From: Clostridium saccharoperbutylacetonicum N1-4(HMT)
Lineage (GTDB): Bacteria; Bacillota; Clostridia; Clostridiales; Clostridiaceae
Direction of reading: 5' to 3'
Length of the DNA: 64,000 bases
Assembly (NCBI RefSeq): GCF_000340885.1
Contig: NC_020291.1
Coordinates: forward strand, 867,001-931,000
Positions 19,845 to 31,991 of this stretch are shown one piece after another. Made by a program: the position numbers and the translations under genes. Numbering within the stretch: the first letter of the stretch is position 1; the number at the start of each line of letters is the position of its first letter. The notes below the pieces were generated by a model. The model was not told where the DNA came from and made no database searches. It saw only the letters and a program-made list of their open reading frames with translations.

Positions 19845-20068
19845 ATATATAGAATCTCTAATTTATACTATATTTAAAGATACCTAATGTATTTGAAGAT
19901 GCTTCAGAATATTATGCTTTGTGATCAATTGATATTTGATCATTGATAACTGAAACTATATATTAAAGTATAAAGATATCGATAAAAAATGAAATGGAAT
20001 AAAATAAGATTATTATGGTATAATCTAAGAAATTAATTATATGCATTTTAATAAATGAGGTATTGAAA
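19845..20068. other. Leader region of the AraC regulator
   Basis: A+T-rich sequence with TTGATATTTGATCATTGATAAC-like repeats near 19925-19955. I see no clear promoter or operator, only GAGG before the regulator ATG. Confidence 0.4.
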
Positions 20069-20905
20069 ATGAATGAAGATATGAATATGGAATATTTTTC
20101 GACGATAAATGATGATGGGTTTGATATTACTGTATATCAATGTGGCATGGAAAAATGTAAGAAATTACATTCGTATGGACCAGCCATTAGAGATCACTAT
20201 TTAATACATTTTGTACTTGAAGGCAGTGGGATATTTTATGTAGGTGGAAAGTCATATAGGATAAAAAAAAATCAAGGCTTCTTAATTTGTCCTAACATTG
20301 TTACTTATTATGAAGCTGATAAGGAAGAACCTTGGATATATACTTGGGTTGGATTTAAAGGCATAAAAGCTGAAAAATATTTAAAATTAGCAAATCTTGA
20401 TCAAGAAAATCCTATTTTTGAATGTACAGAAGTAGCTTTTGTACAGGAATGTTTTGAAAATATGAGAAAGTCTACAGGATTAAAATATGGAAGAGAATTA
20501 AGATTGCAAGGATTGCTAATAATGTTTTTATCGGAGCTCATTGAGGAAGCAGGAAAAAATGTTATTATAAGCAGTAATTATAAAGAAATGTACATAAAAA
20601 AGAGCCTTCAGTTTGTTGAGACAAATTATTCTAGTAAGATAAGTATATCTGAAATGGCCAAAAGTGTAGGCCTGAATAAAAATTATTTCAGTACCTTTTT
20701 TAGGGAAAATATAGGAGTAACGCCTCAGCAATATATAATAAAATATAGAATAAATAAAGCCTGTGAACTCATGAGTAATCAAGGATTAACCATAGGGGAT
20801 ATTTCACGCTCAGTAGGGTATGATGATACCCTTGGTTTTTCTAAAATATTTAAGAAAGAGAAGGGTATATCTCCTTCGAAATATAGGCAACAAGTACTAT
20901 TTTGA
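20069..20905 (+). CDS. AraC-family transcriptional regulator
   Basis: A 278-residue regulator. It has an N-terminal cupin-like sensor (residues 1-150; LIHFVLEGSGIFYVGGKSYRI is the beta-barrel core) and a C-terminal AraC DNA-binding domain (ISISEMAKSVGLNKNYFSTFF and IGDISRSVGYDDTLGFSKIFKKEKGISPSKYR). This matches the MsmR/RafR type that activates alpha-galactoside genes. It is divergent from galA, so raffinose or melibiose control of galA is a reasonable inference. I use ATG 20069 with GAGG 8 bases upstream rather than the TTG at 20063. Confidence 0.88.
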   Translation: MNEDMNMEYFSTINDDGFDITVYQCGMEKCKKLHSYGPAIRDHYLIHFVLEGSGIFYVGGKSYRIKKNQGFLICPNIVTYYEADKEEPWIYTWVGFKGIKAEKYLKLANLDQENPIFECTEVAFVQECFENMRKSTGLKYGRELRLQGLLIMFLSELIEEAGKNVIISSNYKEMYIKKSLQFVETNYSSKISISEMAKSVGLNKNYFSTFFRENIGVTPQQYIIKYRINKACELMSNQGLTIGDISRSVGYDDTLGFSKIFKKEKGISPSKYRQQVLF

Positions 20906-21003
20906 CACCAGTAATTGAAATAAGGAACATGAAATAATAACAAGTTGATAGGCAATTTTAGTGTTTTGGAGAGTGTAAAATAGTCTGTGTAAACTTCATT
21001 AAG

Positions 21004-21235
21004 ATGATTATATTTAGAATACCACCTAAATTCAGCATTTGTGTAATATCTCAAAGGTAAGAGTTCGCGGACATGCAAATTTGAAATACAAGTATAACAA
21101 TAGACAATTTTGGCGCAGGGGATACTATGTTGATACCGTAGGAAGAAATAAGAAGATATAGCATATGAACAAATGAGCTTGAAGGAATATATTGACCCGT
21201 TTACAAGTGAACCAGTAAATAAAGGCAAGAAATAA
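21004..21235 (+). pseudogene. IS200/IS605-family transposase (tnpA) remnant
   Basis: Translated fragments match the C-terminal part of IS200 TnpA. IPPKFS starts near 21019; then, in a shifted frame, HANLKYKYNNRQFWRRGYYVD is followed by TVGRNKKI and a stop; after another shift LKEYIDPFTSEPVNKGKK ends at 21235. The catalytic HUH region is missing. Frameshifts, stops and the missing N-terminal half show a dead relic. A hairpin typical of IS200 ends follows at 21336-21354. Confidence 0.75.
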
Positions 21236-21335
21236 AGCACTTTTTAGGTGCAGCCAGTAAAGATATGTGGTTGGTAAACCGTTCAATGTGCAAAGTAGCA
21301 CAGCCAGTAACAAAGGCTTATAGGCGCAGAGCAAG

Positions 21336-21354
21336 CCACCCGTTTTACGGGTGG
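21336..21354. mobile_element. IS200/IS605-type end hairpin
   Basis: CCACCCG (21336-21342), loop TTTTA, CGGGTGG (21348-21354): a perfect G+C-rich hairpin without a T-run. Such hairpins mark the ends of IS200/IS605 elements. It lies about 100 bases after the tnpA relic and just before the stop of the ABC permease gene. Confidence 0.55.
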
Positions 21355-21378
21355 TCCTGACTTCCATAAATAACACTC

Positions 21379-23175
21379 TTATACTTCATTAATTGTATCA
21401 GTTACCACCATATTCCGAATACGTTTTGATGGAGAATAGATTGCAGTGATAGTCGTAATTGCAACAACCAAAAGCACAATAATTATATGCATAATAGGAA
21501 TACTCCAAGTAGCGTAGTTAAAATAAGCAGTAATAAGATTGTCGTATAGTAACTTGTTAATGAACAGGCTGACTACAACTCCCACAATACAACCTGATAT
21601 AGAATAGGTAAACGCTTCAGCGGCTATCATTTTGGTAATCTGATGTTCATTCATACCGACTGCGCGCATGACTCCATATTGCTTTATTTTTGCGGATACG
21701 CTCATAGAAATACTGTTCATAATATTTAATACAGAAACTAAAGTTATAATTGTCAAAAATCCATATACAAAAAACGTAAATGCCATATATGTGCTGGATT
21801 GCATAGTCCGTAGGTCTCGGTTATCGCTAAACTTGTACTTTTCACCTACGACATTATGGATGGCTTCAACATTTCTGTCAGTCGCATCTTTTGTCGTCTG
21901 TATAAGAATAAGTGAATAGTCAGTTACGCCGGTAAGGCGAGTAAAAGTTTTCCCAGAAGTAATGAGTGTTATTTTCCCATTTGGAACACCGTTATCACTA
22001 AATGGGTTACATTTTAACAGCCCTGCGATTTCTACTTCCTTATTTCCTACTTGTATTTTATCGCCTATTGCTAAAGGATTGTCCTTGTCCCAGATTGTAA
22101 GTACGTAATTACTGTCTCCATAAACTTTTGAAATATCGCTGCCTTTTCTAAGTTGCTTATCTTTTGTAAGACAGTCCAAATCATAATCATCATAGGAAAT
22201 CATATCGATTGTGTTTGTTTGAGAATTTACTTCTGCCGGAATATCAAAGTAGCTACTTCGGCCAAAAACATGTTTTACACCTGACATACCACTTATTTTA
22301 TCAAGCAGTACACTGTCTATGGAATTTGAACTGTTATTACTAGAAATGCTGATATCAGGAGTATCTGAAAATTGGGGCATAATATAGCCGATAAACTCTA
22401 TTAAGACTGAAAAACTCAAAAACAGAATAATGCTAAGAGCAAATGAGCTTGTCATAAGTGTTAAGTTTTTCTTTCTAGATACTGCATGATGAATACCGAG
22501 GACAGTTTCAATTTTAAAAAAATGGGTATTCAACCCATGGGTTGAATACCCATTTTTTGTGTTTTCTAAATTTCCTGATACTGCCATTACAGGCGATACC
22601 TTTGCAGCTCGTTTTGCCGGAGACCTGGCGGCAATGAGTACTGTAACAACTCCAACAATTATTCCGCTGATAATGCCAATTGGACTGATTTTCCAAAGGG
22701 GTATATTAGAGAACTCTACCGCCACAAGAAACCGTAGCCCAGCACATAATCCCCATGTGACTACAATCCCAAGTATCACACCTATTGGAACCGCAGTTTT
22801 GCACCAATTGAGGGCTTCCAGTTTGACAAAACGGATAATCTGTTGTCTGCTCATTCCAATGCAGCGCATCATTCCAAAAAACTTTGTCCTTTGGGCAACA
22901 TTACTGTTTATACTGCTTGAAATCATCAGTACCCCTGCAATCATTATAAGCACAAACAGTACAGCTGCTGTAGAATATAGAGTTTGCATCGATCTTACAC
23001 TAAGGTCTTGCTGTTTATCCAGTAATCTTGATGTCTCCATTCTAACACCCATATCTGCCATACTAAAAACAGCAGTTACCAAAAATACGGCAAATATAAT
23101 ACACAGAAGTGTCATGCGGTTCTGTCGTCTGTGTACTTTTGCAGAAATCGGAATTAGACTAAGATAGCTTTTCAT
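21379..23175 (-). CDS. FtsX-like ABC transporter permease
   Basis: A 598-residue membrane protein with two FtsX-type modules. There is one membrane helix near residue 25-45, three around residues 65-190, one near 235-260, an extracellular domain (about 270-440), and three helices at the C-terminus. It partners with the ATPase at 23159-23854, in the MacB/LolCDE and bacitracin-exporter class. I use ATG 23175 with AGGAGG 8 bases upstream. The first extracellular loop is very short compared with the ~200-residue loop I recall in relatives, so an internal deletion is possible. A 42-bp perfect palindrome lies within the gene (22517-22558). Confidence 0.85.
   Translation of the reverse strand: MKSYLSLIPISAKVHRRQNRMTLLCIIFAVFLVTAVFSMADMGVRMETSRLLDKQQDLSVRSMQTLYSTAAVLFVLIMIAGVLMISSSINSNVAQRTKFFGMMRCIGMSRQQIIRFVKLEALNWCKTAVPIGVILGIVVTWGLCAGLRFLVAVEFSNIPLWKISPIGIISGIIVGVVTVLIAARSPAKRAAKVSPVMAVSGNLENTKNGYSTHGLNTHFFKIETVLGIHHAVSRKKNLTLMTSSFALSIILFLSFSVLIEFIGYIMPQFSDTPDISISSNNSSNSIDSVLLDKISGMSGVKHVFGRSSYFDIPAEVNSQTNTIDMISYDDYDLDCLTKDKQLRKGSDISKVYGDSNYVLTIWDKDNPLAIGDKIQVGNKEVEIAGLLKCNPFSDNGVPNGKITLITSGKTFTRLTGVTDYSLILIQTTKDATDRNVEAIHNVVGEKYKFSDNRDLRTMQSSTYMAFTFFVYGFLTIITLVSVLNIMNSISMSVSAKIKQYGVMRAVGMNEHQITKMIAAEAFTYSISGCIVGVVVSLFINKLLYDNLITAYFNYATWSIPIMHIIIVLLVVAITTITAIYSPSKRIRNMVVTDTINEV
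22517..22558. repeat. 42-bp perfect palindrome inside the permease gene
   Basis: Centred on CCATGG at 22537/22538; each 21-base half is the exact reverse complement of the other, with GGGTATTCAACCC arms flanked by A-runs and T-runs. The RNA would form a hairpin followed by U-rich sequence on either strand, like an intrinsic terminator. In the protein it encodes [13 protein letters not shown] just after the first FtsX module. Confidence 0.9.
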
Positions 23176-23854
23176 TCGCGGCACCTCCTAAATCGGTCAG
23201 TATGCCATCACAAACTTGTAGTATCCGATCTGCAGCCTGTGAGATACTTCGGCTATGGGTAATCATAAGAATGGTCTGTTGGTACTTTCTTGCAGCTTCT
23301 TTTAGCAAAGTAATCACTTCACTGCTGTTTTGCGTATCCAGGTTACCCGTCGGCTCATCGGCAAGGATAAGCGATGGTCTCGTAATTAGAGCACGTCCTA
23401 TTGCTACACGCTGTTGTTGTCCGCCTGATAATTGACTAGGTAAATGGTGACGACGTTCTTTCAAATTAAGCACCGTAAGTAGTTCCTCAAGATACTTTTT
23501 ATCAGGTTTTTGATAATCAAGCAGTAAGGGAAATATGATGTTTTGCTCAACATTCAATTCTGGAATTAGATTAAAACTTTGAAAAATAAATCCAATATTT
23601 CTGCGACGAAAGATTGTTAAGTTACTATCTTTCATGGAAAAAATATCTTTACCGTCAATAAATACTTTGCCATAAGTGGGCATATCAAGTGCACCTACTA
23701 GATTAAGAAGTGTACTCTTGCCAGAGCCGGATTCTCCGACTATTGCGACAAATTCGCCTTTCGGAACGGAAAAGCTGATATCTTTTAATGCATGTACGGC
23801 AGCTTCGCCGTTACCATAGGTTTTAGAAATTGATTTAACTTCCAATAAATTCAT
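23159..23854 (-). CDS. ABC transporter ATP-binding protein (MacB/LolD type)
   Basis: A 231-residue ATPase that energises the permease. Walker A is GESGSGKST (about residues 40-48), the signature is [15 protein letters not shown], Walker B is [12 protein letters not shown], followed by the switch His in THS. The [16 protein letters not shown]-loop is typical of the LolD/MacB/BceA group. It overlaps the downstream permease gene by 17 bases. The gene follows the response regulator and kinase genes on the same strand, so the likely job is export of, or resistance to, an antimicrobial peptide. The substrate is unknown. Confidence 0.93.
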   Translation of the reverse strand: MNLLEVKSISKTYGNGEAAVHALKDISFSVPKGEFVAIVGESGSGKSTLLNLVGALDMPTYGKVFIDGKDIFSMKDSNLTIFRRRNIGFIFQSFNLIPELNVEQNIIFPLLLDYQKPDKKYLEELLTVLNLKERRHHLPSQLSGGQQQRVAIGRALITRPSLILADEPTGNLDTQNSSEVITLLKEAARKYQQTILMITHSRSISQAADRILQVCDGILTDLGGAANEKLS

Positions 23855-23926
23855 GGGTTATCTACCTCTTTCTATCTTGATATTGAAATATTATCATATC
23901 AATCTTACTTTTATATGACACTTATC

Positions 23927-24967
23927 CTACAATTTTGTAGGAATTAAAAAATTAATTGTAAAAGTAGTGCCAATACCCAATTCGCTATCAACCTCGATTG
24001 TTCCACTGTGTGCTTCGATAATAGCTTTTGCGAGGGGTAACCCAAGTCCGATACCTTTTGTGTCTTTAGAAAAACGACTGCGATAAAATCTTTTGAAAAT
24101 ATGATGTAAGTCCTCTGGGTGAATACCGCTTCCATTGTCTTTTATGATGACTTGAATAATGGATGTAAATTGTTTCCATTTAATATAAATAGCATTTCCT
24201 TTTTGAGTATGGTCAAAAGCATTTTTAACAATATTACTGATTGCTTCAATCAGCCAAGTACAGTCGCATAATAAAGTAACGTAATCATCCCCGGATAGAT
24301 ATATTTCCTTTTCCTCCTGCTTGGCACGATATGAAAAGTGCCTTTCTATACTGCCCATCATTTCAGATACATTTTCTTTAGCTTTTTCAATCACGATTGT
24401 TTTGGCATCGAGTTTTGTAATTTTTAAGAGGTTTTGCACCAGTATTTCTATTCTGTCAAGCTCTTGCTCTGAAAGAGAAGTAAATTCTTTGATTGTCGGT
24501 AAATTCTTTGCTTCTTCTTGCATAATTCCATTATATATATTAAGAGCAGCAAGCGGAGTTTTTAACTGGTGAGAAATATCAGAAATGGTATCTTTCAAAA
24601 AATTTTTTGCTTTGCCCTCATTTTCAGCGTGAGCATTTAAAATGGAAACTATGGAATTTACTTCATGAAATAATCTGTAGATCTCTCCTTCATCATTACA
24701 TTCAATACGTGCATTTTGATTTCCAGAAATATATTCTTTGATTTGCGTTACCGCATTCGCCATGATTATATTTTGTTCCCTGAAATACCTATAGACTATT
24801 ATTAATATGAAGATACTCATGCACAATGAACATACCAGTATATATAGTGCTGTATTTTTAAAGTTCAAACCTATTAAGGCAGCAGAAATCAAGGTAAAGG
24901 CTACTATAAGAAGCAATACCAAACAAAAAAGTTTTTTGATTTTCCTGTTTACCAGTATTTTCATCAT
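23927..24967 (-). CDS. Sensor histidine kinase
   Basis: A 346-residue kinase with two closely spaced N-terminal membrane helices (about residues 12-32 and 38-60) and almost no extracellular loop. A HAMP-like linker follows, then the phospho-acceptor His133 in DISHQLKTPL, then an HATPase domain with NIVKNAFDH, DNGSGI and GIGLGLPLAK. The missing extracellular sensor is typical of intramembrane-sensing kinases that rely on a neighbouring ABC exporter. The ATG overlaps the stop of the response regulator gene (ATGA). Confidence 0.92.
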   Translation of the reverse strand: MMKILVNRKIKKLFCLVLLLIVAFTLISAALIGLNFKNTALYILVCSLCMSIFILIIVYRYFREQNIIMANAVTQIKEYISGNQNARIECNDEGEIYRLFHEVNSIVSILNAHAENEGKAKNFLKDTISDISHQLKTPLAALNIYNGIMQEEAKNLPTIKEFTSLSEQELDRIEILVQNLLKITKLDAKTIVIEKAKENVSEMMGSIERHFSYRAKQEEKEIYLSGDDYVTLLCDCTWLIEAISNIVKNAFDHTQKGNAIYIKWKQFTSIIQVIIKDNGSGIHPEDLHHIFKRFYRSRFSKDTKGIGLGLPLAKAIIEAHSGTIEVDSELGIGTTFTINFLIPTKL

Positions 24968-25659
24968 ACACCCCCATCAACAGTATTCCATTTATACCCC
25001 ATACGTCGAACAGTCACTATTTTTTGAGGCTCGCTCGGATTATCTTCGATTTTTGTACGAAGTCTGCGTATATATACGGTAATAGTATTATTATCTATAT
25101 AGTTTTCGTTGCAATCCCATAGTTTGCTTAAAATCTGTTCAGGAGAAAGAACAATATGGGGATTTTCCATAAACAGGCATAAAACTTTATACTCACTTGT
25201 TGTTAAGTCAAGTTGTTCTCCATTTTTATAGACTTCTCCTTTTAGAAGTTGTACATTTATACCGTTAGAATTTAATTCAGTATCTGCTTGAATAAAATTG
25301 TCACTTCTGCGAAGCAAAGCATTTATTTTCGACATAAACACCGCCAGCTTGAACGGCTTTGTTATATAATCGTCACCACCAATATCAAGCCCCATTATAA
25401 TATCCGTTTCTTCATCAGCAGCAGTAAGAAATATAATTGGCACCTTTGATGTTTTACGAATTTTTTTGCATAAATCATAGCCGCAGCCATCGGGAAGCGA
25501 CACGTCCAAAATCACCAAATCATATTTCTTATTTACCAATAGTGCTTCTGCTTCAAGAATTGTACGGGCAACATCTATTTCGTATCCTTGCTTTTTGATT
25601 GCAAAAGATAAACCATTAATTAAACTCAAATTATCTTCAACAAAGAAAATGTGTTTCAA
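24964..25659 (-). CDS. OmpR-family response regulator
   Basis: A 231-residue regulator with a receiver domain (VEDN, phospho-Asp in VILDVSLPDGCGYD near residue 52, Lys in KPFKLAVF) and a winged-helix DNA-binding domain ending RRMGYKW. It is the first gene of the operon regulator-kinase-ATPase-permease, whose promoter it probably controls. The start is TTG 25659, preceded by AAGGACGGTGA. Base composition is somewhat higher in G+C than in the neighbouring sugar genes. Confidence 0.93.
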   Translation of the reverse strand: MKHIFFVEDNLSLINGLSFAIKKQGYEIDVARTILEAEALLVNKKYDLVILDVSLPDGCGYDLCKKIRKTSKVPIIFLTAADEETDIIMGLDIGGDDYITKPFKLAVFMSKINALLRRSDNFIQADTELNSNGINVQLLKGEVYKNGEQLDLTTSEYKVLCLFMENPHIVLSPEQILSKLWDCNENYIDNNTITVYIRRLRTKIEDNPSEPQKIVTVRRMGYKWNTVDGGV

Positions 25660-25796
25660 TTATTTTCACCGTCCTTAATTTTCTGCGCATAAATTGTTTG
25701 CATAACTCTATTGTATTTATTTTGACTGAAATTTACAAGATTGGGTATAAATAATTATTTGCTGAAATAAATAATTGAAATTATGATAAAAAATAA

Positions 25797-25830
25797 TAAA
25801 ATGGATAGAAATATTTTTGCTATCCATTTC
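25797..25830 (-). terminator. Terminator of the acetyltransferase gene
   Basis: On the minus strand ATGGATAG (25827-25820) pairs with CTATCCAT (25808-25801), followed by TTTATTATTTTTT. Confidence 0.65.
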
Positions 25831-25838
25831 ACATATTT

Positions 25839-26435
25839 TTATTTAATACATTTATCTTTATAGTAGAATTCTTTATCATGTTCATTGATTTCTCTTAATA
25901 CACGACATGGATTTCCTACAGCAACTACATTTTCAGGAATATCGTGCGTAACGACACTTCCAGCACCTATAACTGAATTATCACCTATTGTAACTCCAGG
26001 TAAAATTACTGCATTAGAGCCTATCCAAACATTATTGCCAATTCTTACTGGAATAGAAAATTGAGTACAAGGCTTACGAAGTGTTGGATCAACTGGATGT
26101 CCAGTAGGTGTTATTGTTACATTAGGAGCTATCATAACATGCTCGCCTATATAAACATCAATATCATCAACAATTACAAGATTAAAGTTTGCATAAAAAT
26201 GATCTCCAATATGGATATTTGAACCATATGCAGCATGAAAGGGCGGTTCAATCCAAATGTGCTCCTTTATATCACCTAATAATTCTTTTAATATTTCTTT
26301 TCTTTTTATTTCTTCACTTGGACGCGTATGATTATAGTCATATAGCAATTCTTGGCATCTTCTACGATCAGCTTCAAGTCCTTCACCTACATCAATATAT
26401 AGCATACCATTTTTCATTTTTTCTCTTATTGTCAT
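25839..26435 (-). CDS. maa: Sugar O-acetyltransferase (maltose/galactoside type)
   Basis: Transfers acetyl from acetyl-CoA to a sugar hydroxyl. The 198-residue product has the Mac N-terminal cap (MLYIDVGEGLEADRRRCQELLYDYN) and a left-handed beta-helix of hexapeptide repeats (IGNNVWIGSNAVILPGVTIGDNSVIGAGSVV), the LacA/Maa family. It is two genes upstream in transcription order from nothing else: it stands alone, with the lacZ stop about 600 bases away behind a repeat element. The lacZ neighbourhood makes galactoside (LacA/thiogalactoside) acetylation as likely as maltose. ATG with AGGAGG upstream. Confidence 0.85.
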   Translation of the reverse strand: MTIREKMKNGMLYIDVGEGLEADRRRCQELLYDYNHTRPSEEIKRKEILKELLGDIKEHIWIEPPFHAAYGSNIHIGDHFYANFNLVIVDDIDVYIGEHVMIAPNVTITPTGHPVDPTLRKPCTQFSIPVRIGNNVWIGSNAVILPGVTIGDNSVIGAGSVVTHDIPENVVAVGNPCRVLREINEHDKEFYYKDKCIK

Positions 26436-26719
26436 AATAATCCTCCTTAATTTATAAATTTGGTTACATGAACTTTGTATGTGGGATTTTCATATTTCGT
26501 TATTCGAAATTTCCATGCGTGACTTTTATATTTTGTTCTTTTAATTTTTCTTGTAGATCTTTCATTACTGATTGACAACCGATAAGAACATTATAAGCCT
26601 TAGAACAGCATAGGAGGAGTGTAGTCAATTGCTAATTAATAATTGAACATTGTTAATTGGAATATATAATTTATGTAACAAATAATCTAGCAAAGTATGC
26701 TTTAATATTTGTTACATAT
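26436..26719. other. Intergenic stretch upstream of the acetyltransferase gene
   Basis: Contains part of the TTTGGTTACATGAACTTT repeat seen upstream of glpA (26459-26478) and short AATTGCTAATTAATAATTG repeats (26627-26660). No gene is seen. Confidence 0.5.
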
Positions 26720-27030
26720 AGATATCCAAATGAATAATCAAACTTATAAATGGAATATGTATACACTCTTGAGAAATTAAAATTACTAAATTAAACTAGA
26801 AATATGATACATTTTTTTCTGGATCAGGCATGTGAAATTGAGCTGTTGAAGGGTATTAATGTTGGCTTGTTTCATTTTTAGCTTGTTCAGATTTTACATC
26901 TGGAACACGCTGAAATGACGACAAGCCAACATTTAGAACCTTCCAGCGAAAATTTCACTAGTCCTGTGGAAGATAAATGTATCTGATTTAGGTAATTGTT
27001 GCATAAGTTTAATTTTCGATTTGGATATCT
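26720..27030. mobile_element. Palindromic MITE-like element, copy 2
   Basis: Bounded by AGATATCCAA (from 26720) and TTGGATATCT (to 27030). The whole element is an imperfect palindrome: the ends pair, ATGATACATTT pairs with its inverted partner, and the centre holds a perfect 13-bp stem AATGTTGGCTTGT (26858-26870) / ACAAGCCAACATT (26921-26933). It is the inverted, shorter counterpart of copy 1. The right end stops 16 bases after the lacZ stop codon. There is no coding capacity. Confidence 0.75.
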
Positions 27031-27046
27031 TTATTAAGAAAATTTA

Positions 27047-30082
<3,036 letters not shown>

Positions 30083-30119
30083 TCACCTTCTTGTAGTAGT
30101 TAAGAGTTAGGAGGTATGA

Positions 30120-30228
30120 GTTAGGAGTTAAGGAAGAAAAGCCTAGGGCTTTTCAAAATAAAATTTAGAAATCTATTTAGAGATTTCATCCAAAACTCAA
30201 AACTGTTAACTCAAAACTGTTAACTGAC
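30120..30228. repeat. Intergenic repeats upstream of lacZ
   Basis: A GAGTTAGGAG duplication, an AAAAGCCTAGGGCTTTT palindrome (about 30137-30153) and two CAAAACTGTTAACT units (30193-30225). They lie in the lacZ leader. Confidence 0.6.
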
Positions 30229-30277
30229 TCAAAATCGTTTTCAATTCAATTGTATAAACTTCTAAGTAAAAAGTCAA
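30229..30277 (-). promoter_or_regulatory. lacZ promoter with probable CcpA cre site
   Basis: On the minus strand TTGACT (30277-30272), a 17-base spacer and TACAAT (30254-30249). Immediately downstream, over the expected start, TTGAAAACGATTTTGA (30244-30229) fits the cre pattern TGNAANCG on one arm. Catabolite repression by a CcpA roadblock is the likely meaning. Confidence 0.55.
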
Positions 30278-30395
30278 TTTGTTTTAGTAAAAGTTTAGTA
30301 AAATATTTTTGCGATTTGAAAAGAATATAAATATATTATATAATTATATTATTTATGTAAACTTTATCAATAAATTTGCATTAGGAGGTAGAAGC

Positions 30396-31940
30396 TTGAG
30401 TGAATATTGTAAAATATTAATTGTTGACGATGAATTTATTATGAGACAAGGAATTAAACATATGCTCGATTGGGAACAGGAAGGCTTTCAAATCATTGGA
30501 GAAGCTTCAAGTTGTCAGGAAGCACTTGAAATAATTGAAACTAATATTCCTCATATTATAATTTCAGATATTGTAATGCCTCAAGTAGATGGTATCGAGT
30601 TTACTAAAATTGTACAAGAAAAATATCCTCAAATACAAATTGTTATATTAAGCAGTTATAGTGATTTTGAGTATGTGAGATCTTCGTTTCAAAATGGAGC
30701 AGTAGATTATGTATTAAAACCTTCATTAAAGCCTTTGGATTTCCTTGATACATTAAAGAAAATTGCAAAGAAAATATCAAGTGTGGATTTGCCTTCTAAA
30801 AGTGCAGTTAATATTGATAATTTATTAAATAGACTTATTCTTGGTTATGATATTGACTTTGAACATTTGAATAAATTATTTATCAATCCATGTTTTTGTA
30901 TCTTTGGAATTAATGCTAAAAAAGTATATCCTAATTATGAGGAGAGACAAAAATTGCTTAGCAGCCTTATATCAGAAATAGATTTGCAGGATTTTAAAGA
31001 GGAAGTAACACAAGTTACTAATATTGAAAATGATATGATTGTTTTGATTATTAACTTTAAACGTGAAAACTATACAAATGTAGAAAATAAGTTAATTAAA
31101 ATTTCAAATGATGTTGCCTCTAAATTTAGAGAAGCATTTTTTGGTTTAAGTAAAGAATTTTATAATATTGAAAATATTAAGGAGATATATGAAACTGATT
31201 TTTTATTGTTAACGCAGCAATACTTTTACAATAAGAATATTAATTTATTATCTTCAAAAAGCTTGAAGAAAGCACCTGAAATAGAAAAATTTAATTTTAA
31301 GGGATTTTCTGAGTTGGTTTCAATATTAAAAATTCCAAAGGCTTTTGAAATGCTGACCGAGTATATAAATAAGGTTATTAATAATAAAGCGCTTACAGAA
31401 TTTGAGTTAAAGACTTTGATACAGAATTGTTTCTATAATGTAATTTCTACTTTAGAATATTTAAATAGTGATGGAATTTCATCAAATTCATTAAAGCGAG
31501 AGTGTTTTGATAAAATTGATAGTAGCAAGTACGCGGAAGATCTTATGGAAGCCTATCAAGAAATTTTAGATTTATTTAACAAAATTATAGATAAGCAAGA
31601 AAGTAATATTAATTCTCATATGCTTAATAAGATAATACAATACATATATGATCATTATGATGAACAGCTTACTTTGTCATATGTATCAAAATTATTTAAT
31701 TTCAATTATTACTATTTATCATCATACTTTAGTTCACATAATGAAGAAGGGTTTAATGAATTTCTTAATAAAATAAGAATAAAGAAAGCTTGTGAATTTT
31801 TACAGAAAGATATACCTATCTCAGATATTAGTAGTATGGTTGGATATTCTGATCAAAGTTACTTTAGTAAGGTATTCAAAAAATTTACTGGAGTTACTCC
31901 AAGTAATTTTAGAAAAAACAGTATAAAAGGATTAAGTTAG
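30396..31940 (+). CDS. YesN-type response regulator with AraC output domain
   Basis: A 514-residue regulator: an N-terminal receiver (LIVDDEFIMRQG, phospho-Asp in IISDIVMPQVDG, Lys in YVLKPS), a long linker of about 270 residues and a C-terminal AraC double helix-turn-helix (LTLSYVSKLFNFNYYYLSSYF, ISDISSMVGYSDQSYFSKVFKKFTGVTPSNFRK). I chose TTG 30396, which has AGGAGG 7 bases upstream; the open frame before it would add residues unlike the family. It pairs with the YesM-type kinase 51 bases downstream and likely controls the binding-protein transporter operon that follows. Confidence 0.9.
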   Translation: MSEYCKILIVDDEFIMRQGIKHMLDWEQEGFQIIGEASSCQEALEIIETNIPHIIISDIVMPQVDGIEFTKIVQEKYPQIQIVILSSYSDFEYVRSSFQNGAVDYVLKPSLKPLDFLDTLKKIAKKISSVDLPSKSAVNIDNLLNRLILGYDIDFEHLNKLFINPCFCIFGINAKKVYPNYEERQKLLSSLISEIDLQDFKEEVTQVTNIENDMIVLIINFKRENYTNVENKLIKISNDVASKFREAFFGLSKEFYNIENIKEIYETDFLLLTQQYFYNKNINLLSSKSLKKAPEIEKFNFKGFSELVSILKIPKAFEMLTEYINKVINNKALTEFELKTLIQNCFYNVISTLEYLNSDGISSNSLKRECFDKIDSSKYAEDLMEAYQEILDLFNKIIDKQESNINSHMLNKIIQYIYDHYDEQLTLSYVSKLFNFNYYYLSSYFSSHNEEGFNEFLNKIRIKKACEFLQKDIPISDISSMVGYSDQSYFSKVFKKFTGVTPSNFRKNSIKGLS

Positions 31941-31991
31941 ACACATGGAGTTGTTAATTTTTTATGTGCCTTAAGGAAGGAAATATAAAGA

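Noticed and set aside
20779..21376. Minus-strand frames of 153 and 83 codons between the AraC gene and the permease
   Set aside because: They run antisense to the AraC end and the IS200 relic, whose plus-strand translation clearly matches transposase.
22559..23167. A 202-codon frame opposite the ABC permease
   Set aside because: Antisense shadow of a well-supported membrane protein gene, no ribosome site and no recognisable motif.
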